From positions 2,718,503 through 2,782,502 of the forward strand of contig NZ_CP050152.1 in the NCBI RefSeq assembly GCF_011617245.1: a DNA stretch of 64,000 nucleotides, written 5' to 3'. The stretch's first letter is position 1. Every line of letters begins with the position of its first letter. The notes beneath the pieces were generated by a model that was not told where the DNA came from, did not search any database, and was given only the letters and a program-made list of their open reading frames with translations. Origin of the DNA: Brevibacterium atlanticum. Lineage in GTDB: Bacteria; Actinomycetota; Actinomycetes; Actinomycetales; Brevibacteriaceae. The translations under genes were made by a program, and so were the position numbers. This document shows, piece by piece, positions 44,645 through 52,223 of the stretch.

Positions 44645-46281
44645 GACTCCTGTGTCCTCAGGGCGAGCGCCGTTCTCATCGTGTCGGGGTCGGGGCCGGG
44701 TGCACCGGCGAGGTCGGACAGCGTGGTGGCGACCCGCAGCACTCGGTCGTAGCCGCGCATCGTGATCCGACCGGTGTCCAAGGCTCTGTCGAGGTCGGAC
44801 AGTGCTGCCGGTGTCAGGGCGAAGTGCTCGCGCAGCCAGTTACCCGGTGCCTCGGCGTTGAGCCGCCAGCCGCAGTCCGCGTAGCGTTCGGCCTGTCTCT
44901 CGCGCGCCTGGGCGACTCGCATGGCCACGGTCTCGCTGGTCTCCTGACCTCCGCCGAGGCGCAGGTCCGCCGGAGAGACTGGGAAGAGTTCGAGCTGCAG
45001 GTCGACTCGGTCGAGCAGCGGTCCGGACAGGCGGTTGCGGTAGCGACGCTTGTCCAAAGGTGTGCACCGACAGTCCGCGCCCGCCCCGGCCATGCCGACT
45101 CCGCACGGGCACGGATTCGCAGCCATGACGAGTTGGAACGAGGCCGGAAGCACCATCGATCCCCACGCCCGGTTGATGTGGACGCGTCCTGCTTCCATCG
45201 GCTGGCGCAGCGCTTCGAGGACGTCGCGGGAGAATTCCGGGGCTTCGTCCATGAATAGGACCCCGCGGTGGGCTAGGCTGAGGAGGCCGACCGTGCCCGG
45301 GCGGCGTCCCCCGATGAGCGCCGAGGCGGTGCTGCGGTGGTGCGGTGCCTCGAATGGGGGTCGGTGGTCGAGTCCGTCGCTGCCGTCGAGTTCACCGCGT
45401 AAGGATCGCACGGTGGCCACTTCCACGGCTTCGTCGTCATCGAGCGGAGGCAGGATCCCGGGGAGGCATTGTGCCAGGAGGGTCTTCCCCGCACCGGGTG
45501 TTCCTCGCATGAGCAGATTGTGGCCGCCGGCGGCCGCCACCTCGAGACCGAAGCGGCCTTCGGACTGGCCTTGGACCTCGGCGAGGTCGTGCAGGTCCGG
45601 TGTGACCGCGACGGGTCGGTCCATCTCGAGGACGGCCGGCAGCGCAGGCACCGCCATCGATCCGCCGTAGAGATTGACGACATCGGCCAGGGAAGCCACC
45701 GGTCGCATGCGAGCCCGACCGACCAGTGCGGCTTCATCGGCATTGCCGATGGGCACGACGAAGCGCTCGAAACCGGCTTGGACTCCTGAGTGCAGCGACG
45801 GCAGCACCCCGGTGACGGGACGGATCCTCCCGTCGAGCCCGATCTCGCCGAGGTGGATGACCTCTCCGGTGTCATCGGCGGCGATCTTTCCGAGAGCCTT
45901 GAGCACGGCGACGGCGATCCCGAGGTCGAAGCCGGTGCCGACCTTCGGCACGGTGCCCGGGGTGAGGTTGATGGTCAGATGGTGAGTGGCCACGGGAGTG
46001 CCGAGATAGGCCAGAGCTGCTCGCAGCCGTTTGCGGGATTCGCTGACGGAGACGTCCGGCAGGCCGACGATGTCGATGCCGGGCAGGCCGGCGCTGACGC
46101 TGGCTTCGATGGACACGATCTTTCCGCTCAGTCCCCACAGGGCCACGGCCGAGGCCCTCCCGATCACATTGGCGGCGGAATCAACGCCGCCGGGGCACGA
46201 TTGAGCGGAGTTCGACGCGGCAGAACTCGACCCCGTGTACTCGGGCTCCCCCGAGTCAACAGCGAGAACATCGCCATTCAT
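44641..46281 (-). CDS. YifB/ComM-family Mg-chelatase-like AAA+ ATPase
   Basis: 546 residues. After a roughly 40-residue non-conserved N-terminus the Lon-like domain begins (ASAVALWGLSGKIVSIEASV), then the AAA+ core with Walker A GTPGAGKT near 255, Walker B LFMDEAPEFSRDVLEALRQP and MAANPCPCG, and the C-terminal Mg-chelatase part. ComM is a helicase aiding branch migration in natural transformation of some bacteria. Coupled by ATGA overlaps to yraN upstream and dprA downstream. Confidence 0.93.
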   Translation of the reverse strand: MNGDVLAVDSGEPEYTGSSSAASNSAQSCPGGVDSAANVIGRASAVALWGLSGKIVSIEASVSAGLPGIDIVGLPDVSVSESRKRLRAALAYLGTPVATHHLTINLTPGTVPKVGTGFDLGIAVAVLKALGKIAADDTGEVIHLGEIGLDGRIRPVTGVLPSLHSGVQAGFERFVVPIGNADEAALVGRARMRPVASLADVVNLYGGSMAVPALPAVLEMDRPVAVTPDLHDLAEVQGQSEGRFGLEVAAAGGHNLLMRGTPGAGKTLLAQCLPGILPPLDDDEAVEVATVRSLRGELDGSDGLDHRPPFEAPHHRSTASALIGGRRPGTVGLLSLAHRGVLFMDEAPEFSRDVLEALRQPMEAGRVHINRAWGSMVLPASFQLVMAANPCPCGVGMAGAGADCRCTPLDKRRYRNRLSGPLLDRVDLQLELFPVSPADLRLGGGQETSETVAMRVAQARERQAERYADCGWRLNAEAPGNWLREHFALTPAALSDLDRALDTGRITMRGYDRVLRVATTLSDLAGAPGPDPDTMRTALALRTQES

Positions 46282-46679
46282 GAGTCGACCTGGATGTTCG
46301 GGCAGTGGAAGAACTGCAGACTCGGTTCGATGATGATGCCGAGGGCGTCGATGCGGGTGGCCGGGAAGAACTCGTCCTGACTGCTCAGCCAGATTCCGAC
46401 CAATCGGCGGATACGCCCGAGCTTGGTCGCGGTGATGGCCTCCAGTGGGGAGCCCAGCGCCGCGGTCCGGCGGGTCTTGACCTCGACGAAGACCGCGGTG
46501 TCTCCGTCTCGGGCGATGATGTCGAGTTCGCCACGCGGGCAGCGGAAGTTGCGTTCGATGATGACCAGGCCCGCGGCTTCGAGGAACGCCGCCGCAAGGT
46601 CTTCACCGTGCTCGCCCAGCGCCTGCTTGCGCATCCCTCGGGCGGTGCGTGATCGGCCGATTGTCCGTCTCTGTGCCAT
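46278..46679 (-). CDS. yraN: YraN-family (UPF0102) endonuclease-like protein
   Basis: 133 residues with the UPF0102 motif set: GEHGEDLAAAFLEAAGLVII, RNFRCPRGELDIIARDG and VFVEVKTRR, a Holliday-junction-resolvase/nuclease fold with the E-x-D-x(n)-E-V-K residues. Function in cells unclear; its link to comM and dprA is conserved. First gene of the yraN-comM-dprA-xerC unit; the inverted repeat at 46731 lies 52 nt upstream. An internal ATG (MRKQALGEHG) may be the true start. Confidence 0.9.
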   Translation of the reverse strand: MAQRRTIGRSRTARGMRKQALGEHGEDLAAAFLEAAGLVIIERNFRCPRGELDIIARDGDTAVFVEVKTRRTAALGSPLEAITATKLGRIRRLVGIWLSSQDEFFPATRIDALGIIIEPSLQFFHCPNIQVDS

Positions 46680-46730
46680 GTCGGCCAGAAGACCATGGGC
46701 AGACGAGCCAAGGGTAGAGCACCATCACCG

Positions 46731-46759
46731 CCTGTGGATTCAGTGTGAGCGTCCACAGG
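46731..46759. promoter_or_regulatory. Inverted repeat CCTGTGGA-N13-TCCACAGG (site 2)
   Basis: Same arms and same 13-nt spacer length as the site at 41122. A further half-site TCCACAGG follows at about 46785. A -10-like TACCCT reads on the minus strand near 46713, which would place the repeat over the -35 region of the yraN promoter. Confidence 0.55.
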
Positions 46760-46835
46760 CACATCACGCCCGAGTCAGCGTGCCGTCCACAGGTGAACGC
46801 GTGCGAGTCGGTTCGCCCACAAGCGCAAGGACCGT

Positions 46836-47153
46836 TCAGCCGCGGATGGACGTGGGCGGTTCGAGATCGGACTTCGCGATCTCCTCGATGTTGACATCCT
46901 TGAACGTCAGCACGTGCACGGTCTTGATGAATCGTGCCGAACGGTAGCTGTCCCACACCCACGCATCGCGCAGAGTCAGCTCGAAGTACACGTCCCCCGC
47001 GTCGTTGTGCGCCTTGAGGTCGACGTGATTGGCGAGGTAGAAGCGGCGTTCGGTCTCGACGACATACGCGAAGAGGCCGACGACGTCGCGGTATTCCTTG
47101 TACAGCTGGAGTTCGAGCTGCGCTTCGTAGTCGTCCAGATCATCGGCGCTCAT
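46836..47153 (-). CDS. DUF2469 family protein
   Basis: 105-residue actinobacterial conserved protein (PF10611 type) beginning MSADDLDDYEAQLELQLYKE, with YRDVVGLFAYVVETERRFYL and the late VHVLTFKDVNIEEI. Almost universal in the phylum between rnhB and yraN, function unknown. The ATG overlaps the rnhB stop (ATGA). Confidence 0.92.
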   Translation of the reverse strand: MSADDLDDYEAQLELQLYKEYRDVVGLFAYVVETERRFYLANHVDLKAHNDAGDVYFELTLRDAWVWDSYRSARFIKTVHVLTFKDVNIEEIAKSDLEPPTSIRG

Positions 47154-47899
47154 GCTGAGCCCTCCTTCGCTTCTCCGACCGCATGCAAGCGGAAGCTTCT
47201 CCGGTGGTGGATGCTCGGTCCGGCATCGACGATGGCCTGCCGGTGCTTCGCCGTCCCGTATCCGACGTTCGACTCCCAACCATAGTGCGGATTCTCGGCC
47301 GCGAGTGCGATCATCACCTCGTCGCGCGCCACTTTCGCCACAATGCTTGCCGCTGCGATCGCGGGAACGCTGCCGTCGCCCTTGACGATCGTGCGCACCC
47401 GAGGCAGTTCGAGATCCGCAAAGTCGCCGAATATCCCCAGGCAATCGAGGGTGAGTGGGGCCGAGAGCCAGTCATGGCTGCCGTCGAGGAGGATCATCGT
47501 CGACGGCGGGAACCCACCCGCAGACTCGACACCTGGCCCGCGGGCCCAGTCCTCCAGCATCGCGGTGAACGCTCTGCGGCCGGCGAGGCTGAGCGCCATC
47601 GTCATCCCCAGCTCGTCGAGTTCGCTCGGACTCGTCGAGCCCACCGCAGCCGCGGTCGCCCAACTGCGCACACGATCGGTTGCGGCCTGTCGGGACATCG
47701 CGCTCAGCTGCTTCGAATCATGGATGCCCGCGGGCACCTCGGCGGCGGTGAGCTCTCTGAGGTCGAACAGGGCGGCCCCGACGCTGACCGGGCCGGCCAG
47801 GGCACCACGGCCCACCTCGTCGACGCCGATGACGAAGTCGAAGCCCTCGCTCAGCAGTGCGTTCTCCACGCTGAGGTCGCTCAGTCCTCGTGTGCCCAT
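47150..47899 (-). CDS. rnhB: Ribonuclease HII
   Basis: Removes RNA from RNA-DNA hybrids and misincorporated ribonucleotides. 249 residues; GVDEVGRGALAGPVSVGAAL near residue 25 gives the first two acidic ligands, IHDSKQLSAMSR follows, and IVKGDGSVPAIAAASIVAKV with ARDEVM carries the later Asp. NPHYGWESNVGYGTAKH is typical. The middle has an insert of about 30 residues. The start overlaps the lepB stop by one base. Confidence 0.95.
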   Translation of the reverse strand: MGTRGLSDLSVENALLSEGFDFVIGVDEVGRGALAGPVSVGAALFDLRELTAAEVPAGIHDSKQLSAMSRQAATDRVRSWATAAAVGSTSPSELDELGMTMALSLAGRRAFTAMLEDWARGPGVESAGGFPPSTMILLDGSHDWLSAPLTLDCLGIFGDFADLELPRVRTIVKGDGSVPAIAAASIVAKVARDEVMIALAAENPHYGWESNVGYGTAKHRQAIVDAGPSIHHRRSFRLHAVGEAKEGSA

Positions 47900-48603
47900 C
47901 AGTTCCCGGCGGCTCCCTCGGCGGCGGGCACATCGGCGAACACGTCTTCGGGGTCGGACACCCAGCCGAAGTGCTTGAACGGCCAGTTGATGAGGAAGAC
48001 GGTGCCGACGAGGTCGTCATCGGCGACGAACGGGTCGGCGTCCATATGGTAGCGGGAATCCGCGGAGTTGCTGCGGTTGTCGCCCATCACCCAGTAGTGG
48101 CCTTCGGGCACGGTGACCTTGAAGTCCATCTCGGAGGGGGCGGTGCCGTCGTCGAGGTAGGTCTCGTCGATCGGTTCCCCGTTGACCTTGATCCGACCCT
48201 GCGCATCGCAGCATTCGACAGTGTCGCCGCCGACGCCGATGACGCGTTTGATCAGCTGGTTCCCCGCATCCGAGGGGGCCAGGCCGATGAATTCGAGAAG
48301 CGGGTTGGGCGTGTATTCGGCCGTCTCCATCGCCGAGAGCCAGTGGTCGGGATCGTCGAAGACGATGATGTCGCCCCGGTTGGGCGGGCCGAATCGTGGT
48401 GCGAGCTGGTTGACCAGCACTCGGTCGTCGACCTGGAGGGTGGTCATCATGGATTCGGAGGGGATGTAGAAGGAGCGGACGACCCAGGTCTTCAGCGCCG
48501 TCGAGATGAGCAGGGCGAAGACGATGATCGCGACGGTCTCGAGCAGGCCGCGAGCGAACCGTTTCGAGGCGGGGGGCGGGGAAGCTTCGGATTCGCTTGT
48601 CAT
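47899..48603 (-). CDS. lepB: Signal peptidase I (first of two)
   Basis: 234-residue type I signal peptidase. One N-terminal membrane helix (LLETVAIIVFALLISTALKT), catalytic Ser in YIPSESMMTTL near residue 50 and catalytic Lys in QLIKRVIGVGGDTVECC near 118; VMGDNRSNSADSRYH is the conserved box E. Start set at 48603 (MTSESEASPPPASKRFARGL). It follows a second signal peptidase gene and precedes rnhB. Confidence 0.93.
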   Translation of the reverse strand: MTSESEASPPPASKRFARGLLETVAIIVFALLISTALKTWVVRSFYIPSESMMTTLQVDDRVLVNQLAPRFGPPNRGDIIVFDDPDHWLSAMETAEYTPNPLLEFIGLAPSDAGNQLIKRVIGVGGDTVECCDAQGRIKVNGEPIDETYLDDGTAPSEMDFKVTVPEGHYWVMGDNRSNSADSRYHMDADPFVADDDLVGTVFLINWPFKHFGWVSDPEDVFADVPAAEGAAGN

Positions 48604-48774
48604 TCGTTCGCTTTCACATCGGACCACGGTTGTCGCTGAGGACTGCACCTCCAGGGAATGAAATGAGCGTACCAGCACCAGCCTGACCACGCGTTCAGGT
48701 GAGTTCGCCACCCGCACCGAGGTGAGGCTCAGTCGAGTTCGAGAGCGACGCCTGGGCAGGCCCGAGTCACGACA

Positions 48775-48792
48775 CCTCCTCCGCTGAGGAGG
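48775..48792 (-). terminator. Hairpin after the second signal peptidase gene
   Basis: CCTCCTC-CGCT-GAGGAGG: a 7-bp perfect stem and 4-nt loop directly behind the stop of the upstream signal peptidase gene (48794). No T-run, so termination is uncertain. A near-copy of the CCGAGGTG motif lies at 48717. Confidence 0.45.
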
Positions 48793-48793
48793 C

Positions 48794-49417
48794 TCAATCG
48801 ACCGAGGAGCCGTGCCCGATGACGGGGCCGATGATCCGGTCGGTGGGGATGAATCCACCACCGGGACGGCCCAGCAGGGACCGCGAATCGGCCGAGTCGC
48901 CTCTGGTGTCGCCCATCACCCACATCGTGTCGGCGGGGACTTCGATGGAGAACTCCTCCTCCGAGGCGGGGGTGGGCGCATAGTCCTCACGCAGCGGCTT
49001 GCCGTTGAGCAGCAGGCGGCCCTGCGCATCGCAGCACTGCAGGGTGTCGCCGCCGAGGGCGATGACACGTTTGACGTAGTAGACGTCCCGTGGGCCGAGG
49101 CCCACCCAGGATCCCATCTTCTGCAGCGGGGTCGGCAGCGGGTCGTCGACGAAGGAGCCGCGTCCGTCGAAGACGACGATGTCGCCGCGTCGGATGTCTC
49201 CTCGCAGAGCATCGGGTCGCCACACCGTGATCGAGTCGTCGACCTTGAGCGTCGGTTCCATCGAGGCGCTGGGAATGGTGAAGCGCTGGATGACGAAGCC
49301 GCGGACCGATCCGCCGAGGATGACGATGATGACGGCGATGATCGCGACAGTCTTCCAGAATCGGCCCGAAGACAGAAGACGCGACCCGAAGGTCGCGTCT
49401 TCTCGTCTGTTCGGCAC
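48794..49417 (-). CDS. lepB: Signal peptidase I (second copy)
   Basis: 207 residues, paralogous to the neighbouring lepB. Membrane helix WKTVAIIAVIIVILGGSVRG, catalytic Ser in TIPSASMEPTLKVDD near residue 50, Lys in YYVKRVIALGGDTLQCC near 107, and VMGDTRGDSADSRSLLG. The start is not clear: the GTG at 49417 (VPNRREDATFG) is used; one at 49435 is equally possible, and neither has a good ribosome site. Codons 5-15 form a very stable hairpin (49374-49403), so expression may depend on read-through from rplS. Confidence 0.9.
   Translation of the reverse strand: MPNRREDATFGSRLLSSGRFWKTVAIIAVIIVILGGSVRGFVIQRFTIPSASMEPTLKVDDSITVWRPDALRGDIRRGDIVVFDGRGSFVDDPLPTPLQKMGSWVGLGPRDVYYVKRVIALGGDTLQCCDAQGRLLLNGKPLREDYAPTPASEEEFSIEVPADTMWVMGDTRGDSADSRSLLGRPGGGFIPTDRIIGPVIGHGSSVD
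49374..49403 (-). terminator. UUCG-capped hairpin inside the start of the second lepB
   Basis: On the minus strand AGAAGACGCGACC-TTCG-GGTCGCGTCTTCT: a perfect 13-bp stem with the extra-stable cUUCGg loop, 46 nt after the rplS stop. It looks like the rplS terminator, but lies within the first codons of lepB, and is followed by GTCTTCGG rather than a T-run. Confidence 0.65.
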
Positions 49418-49448
49418 TGTGTGATCGTATCCCACGGTGCCAGGCAAA

Positions 49449-49790
49449 TCAGGCCTTTTCGCGGATGCGAGCAGCCTTGCCGCGCAGTTCGCGCAGGTAG
49501 TAGAGCTTCGCACGGCGGACGTCACCGCGAGCGAGGACCTCGATCTTGTCGACGTTGGGCGAGTGCACCGGGAAGGTACGCTCGACTCCGACGCCGAAGC
49601 TGATCTTACGGACGGTGAAGGTCTCGCGGACTCCGTCGCCCTGGCGGCGGATGACGATTCCCTTGAAGACCTGGATACGCGAGCGGGAGCCCTCGATCAC
49701 CTTGACGTGAACGTTGAGGGTGTCGCCCGGGCGGAATTCGGGAACGTCGGACTTCAGCGAGGCTGCATCTACAACATCGAGCTTCTGCAT
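49449..49790 (-). CDS. rplS: 50S ribosomal protein L19
   Basis: 113 residues, [20 protein letters not shown], with [56 protein letters not shown] and the end [21 protein letters not shown] structural protein at the subunit interface. It has the ribosome site AGGAG and a 190-nt leader that can fold. Confidence 0.97.
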   Translation of the reverse strand: MQKLDVVDAASLKSDVPEFRPGDTLNVHVKVIEGSRSRIQVFKGIVIRRQGDGVRETFTVRKISFGVGVERTFPVHSPNVDKIEVLARGDVRRAKLYYLRELRGKAARIREKA

Positions 49791-49809
49791 TGTGGTTTCT
49801 CCTGTGGCC

Positions 49810-49941
49810 CCTGCTTCAGGTCGAGGACACGCATATCGGACCGGTGAACCGGTGACTGGATCGTCTGTCGGGATCTCTCCCCGTGAATCCGCCGAGTCAG
49901 ATCAGGCGGATCGCTGTGGGCGCTCATCCCCCTGAAGCAGG
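49810..49941 (-). ncRNA. rplS (L19) leader RNA structure
   Basis: CCTGCTTCAGG (transcript side 49941-49931) and CCTGAAGCAGG (49820-49810) form a perfect 11-bp long-range stem enclosing about 110 nt. The 3' strand ends 19 nt before the rplS start codon, right before the ribosome site. Ribosomal-protein leaders of this layout often mediate autoregulation; L19 leaders are known in other phyla. The identity here is inference from position and pairing. Confidence 0.55.
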
Positions 49942-49979
49942 TGAACGCCAACAAACGCGACGCTCCATTCTGCCACGGC

Positions 49980-50768
49980 TCAGCGCTCGGACTCAAACCG
50001 TTCGACGGCGGCTCGGTCCTCAGCGCTCAGGTCGGTGAGACGGGCGAGCAGATCGGGCCTGACCTCGGCGGTGCGTTCGAGACGTCGGTCACGTCGCCAC
50101 CGCGCGATCGCCGCGTGATTGCCGCTGAGCAGGATCTCCGGGACTGCGCGTCCGCGCCATTCGGCGGGTTTCGTGTAGATCGGGTATTCGAGCAGACCGT
50201 CTTCGTGGCTCTCCTCGGTCAGGGACTCCGGGTTGCCGATGACGCCGGGGATGAGTCGGCTGATCGCTTCGATCATCACCATCGAGGCCACCTCCCCGCC
50301 GTTGAGGACGTAGTCGCCGATGCTCATCGGCAGCAGCTCGAAGTGCTCGCCGGCCCAGTCGATGACGCGCTGGTCGATGCCTTCGTAACGGCCGCACGCG
50401 AAGACGAGGTGCTTGCGGGAGGCGAGGTCCTCGGCGATGCGCTGATCGAACACGGTGCCTGCCGGGCTGGGCACGATGAGCGTCGGCTTCTCATCGGTCC
50501 CGCGGGCAAGGATGTGTTCGAGCGCCAGCGCCCAGGGTTCGGCCTTCATCACCATGCCTGCTCCCCCGCCGTAGGGTGAGTCGTCGACGGTGTTGTGCCG
50601 GTCGAAGGTGAACTCCCGCAGGTCGTGGACGTTGAGACCGAGCTGACCGCGGTCGACGGCCTTGCCGATCAGGGAGAGCTGCAGGCCGGCGAGGTATTCG
50701 GGGAAGATCGACACGACGTCGATCGACATCCGGGGATCGGCCGCCTCGGCGGGTGGGTTCTCGTTCAT
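49980..50768 (-). CDS. trmD: tRNA (guanine-N1-)-methyltransferase
   Basis: Makes m1G37 in tRNA, preventing frameshifting. 262 residues with the trefoil-knot SAM site: [36 protein letters not shown] and [20 protein letters not shown]. The first 13 residues ([13 protein letters not shown]) precede the usual start [13 protein letters not shown]; this extension contains a CCGCCTCGGCGGG element. The ATG overlaps the rimM stop (ATGA), supporting the longer form. Confidence 0.96.
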   Translation of the reverse strand: MNENPPAEAADPRMSIDVVSIFPEYLAGLQLSLIGKAVDRGQLGLNVHDLREFTFDRHNTVDDSPYGGGAGMVMKAEPWALALEHILARGTDEKPTLIVPSPAGTVFDQRIAEDLASRKHLVFACGRYEGIDQRVIDWAGEHFELLPMSIGDYVLNGGEVASMVMIEAISRLIPGVIGNPESLTEESHEDGLLEYPIYTKPAEWRGRAVPEILLSGNHAAIARWRRDRRLERTAEVRPDLLARLTDLSAEDRAAVERFESER

Positions 50769-51265
50769 TCGGCGTCGAGGAGACCGGCGGGCGGGGTGAC
50801 GTCGATGCGTCCGGCGTCGATGTCGACCTCGGGGACGATTGCGGTGACGAACGGGATGAGCACGACGTGCCCGGCGGTGTGCTTCATGTGCAGGAGATCC
50901 TGGGCGGTGCCGTTGGTGACGTCGACGATCTCTCCGACGAGCGCGTCGTTCTCATACACCTTCAGCCCGATGAGGTCGTCGAGGTACCACGCGTCGGTGT
51001 CCTCCTCGTCATCGTCCTGATCGGCGAGGATGAGGGTGTTGCGGATCTCCTCGGCGCGGTTGCGGTCGGGTACTTCGTCGAAGGCCAGGAGCAGGCGGTC
51101 GCGGTGCCACCTCGCTGACTTCAGCGTCAGCGGCCCGATGTCGGGGTCGGTGGCGTAGGTCGACCCGGGGGTCAGTCGCTCCTCGGGTCGGTCGGTGCGC
51201 ACCTCGACGGTGAACTCGCCCTTGATCCCATGCGGCTTGCCCAGCCGGGCGATGACCGTGTCCAT
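50765..51265 (-). CDS. rimM: 16S rRNA processing protein RimM
   Basis: 166 residues with the N-terminal beta-barrel ([20 protein letters not shown]) and C-terminal PRC-barrel domain ([37 protein letters not shown]). Assists assembly of the 30S head around S19. The start at 51265 follows a GGAGCA. Coupled to trmD; a strong hairpin separates it from khpA. Confidence 0.95.
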   Translation of the reverse strand: MDTVIARLGKPHGIKGEFTVEVRTDRPEERLTPGSTYATDPDIGPLTLKSARWHRDRLLLAFDEVPDRNRAEEIRNTLILADQDDDEEDTDAWYLDDLIGLKVYENDALVGEIVDVTNGTAQDLLHMKHTAGHVVLIPFVTAIVPEVDIDAGRIDVTPPAGLLDAE

Positions 51266-51332
51266 GCTGCTCCTCGAGGTTCGGGGTTGTCGGTCAGGCA
51301 CCAGTGTAATCGGCGTCCTGAGGGTGAATGCA

Positions 51333-51372
51333 CGTGAGGGGATGCAGCGCTTGCGCACTGCATCCCCTCACG
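51333..51372 (-). terminator. Hairpin between khpA and rimM
   Basis: A perfect 15-bp stem (CGTGAGGGGATGCAG with its complement) around a 10-nt loop, 12 nt after the khpA stop. No long T-run. Likely terminates or attenuates the ffh-side rpsP-khpA transcript before rimM-trmD. Confidence 0.7.
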
Positions 51373-51384
51373 CGGAAGTTGGTG

Positions 51385-51615
51385 TTACGCCTCGATGAGG
51401 TCCACTCGCACCGACTCGCGGCCGGCCAGTGAATTCATCACGGTGCGCAGGGCCTTGGCGGTCCTGCCTGCACGGCCGATGACCCGGCCGAGATCCTCGG
51501 GGTGGACCCGGACCTCGAGGGTCGTGCCGCGCTGCGATGAACGCGAGCGTACGGAGACATCGTCGGGATGATCGACGATGCCGCGGACCAGATGCTCGAG
51601 CGAATCAGGCAACAT
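51385..51615 (-). CDS. khpA: KH-domain RNA-binding protein KhpA
   Basis: 76-residue single KH domain (formerly YlqC): LEHLVRGIVDHPDDVSVRSR then VHPEDLGRVIGRAGRTAKAL with the GxxG loop GRAG. Partners KhpB in small-RNA binding in firmicutes. It starts one base after the rpsP stop, the conserved rpsP-khpA-rimM-trmD order. Confidence 0.94.
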   Translation of the reverse strand: MLPDSLEHLVRGIVDHPDDVSVRSRSSQRGTTLEVRVHPEDLGRVIGRAGRTAKALRTVMNSLAGRESVRVDLIEA

Positions 51616-51616
51616 C

Positions 51617-52066
51617 TCAGGCTTCAGCGCTTTCTTCAGCAGCCTCGGGGGCGGCTTCCTCGGCCGGAGCCTCGGCAGCGTCCTCAGCAGCGGCGTCCGC
51701 AGACTTGCCGCCCTTCTGAGTGATGGCTTCCTTGATCACCGAATCGGCGTTGGGAGCCACGTAGGCTTCCTTCTCCGGCTGCGGCTTGACGGTGTTGACC
51801 GCTTCGCCTTCGCCGGTGAACTTCTGCCAGTCACCGGTGAGCTTGAGCAGGGCCTTGACCTGGTCGGTGGGCTGAGCACCGACACCGAGCCAGTACTGTG
51901 CGCGCTCGGAATCGATCTCGATGACCGAGGGCTCACGGGTCGGGTGGTAGATGCCGATCTGCTCGATGGCCTTACCGTCACGACGGGTGCGCGAGTCAGC
52001 GACAACGACGCGGTAGAAGGGTGCACGGATCTTGCCCATGCGGGTCAGACGAATTTTGACTGCCAC
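51617..52066 (-). CDS. rpsP: 30S ribosomal protein S16
   Basis: 149 residues; GTG start giving [20 protein letters not shown], then [20 protein letters not shown] and [20 protein letters not shown]. The last 45 residues are an Ala/Glu-rich extension typical of actinobacteria. The GTG at 52066 has GGAG 11 bases upstream. The 157-nt stretch to the ffh stop should hold its promoter. Confidence 0.96.
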   Translation of the reverse strand: MAVKIRLTRMGKIRAPFYRVVVADSRTRRDGKAIEQIGIYHPTREPSVIEIDSERAQYWLGVGAQPTDQVKALLKLTGDWQKFTGEGEAVNTVKPQPEKEAYVAPNADSVIKEAITQKGGKSADAAAEDAAEAPAEEAAPEAAEESAEA

Positions 52067-52223
52067 TTGAGTGGTGTCTCCTTTTGTGTTCTGTGTGCAC
52101 AGCTGATCCAGGAGAGTCGTGGGGTTGACCTGCCGGAAGCCGTGGCTCGGACTATCGCCTCGGCACGGATGAGAGGGCCCGGACCGAGAGCAAAAGTACA
52201 AGAGTCAATTGTGCCAGAAGGCT

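Noticed and set aside
46731-46795. A replication origin based on DnaA-like boxes
   Set aside because: Only three partial TCCACAGG elements, no AT-rich unwinding region and no dnaA/dnaN nearby; read as operator sites instead.
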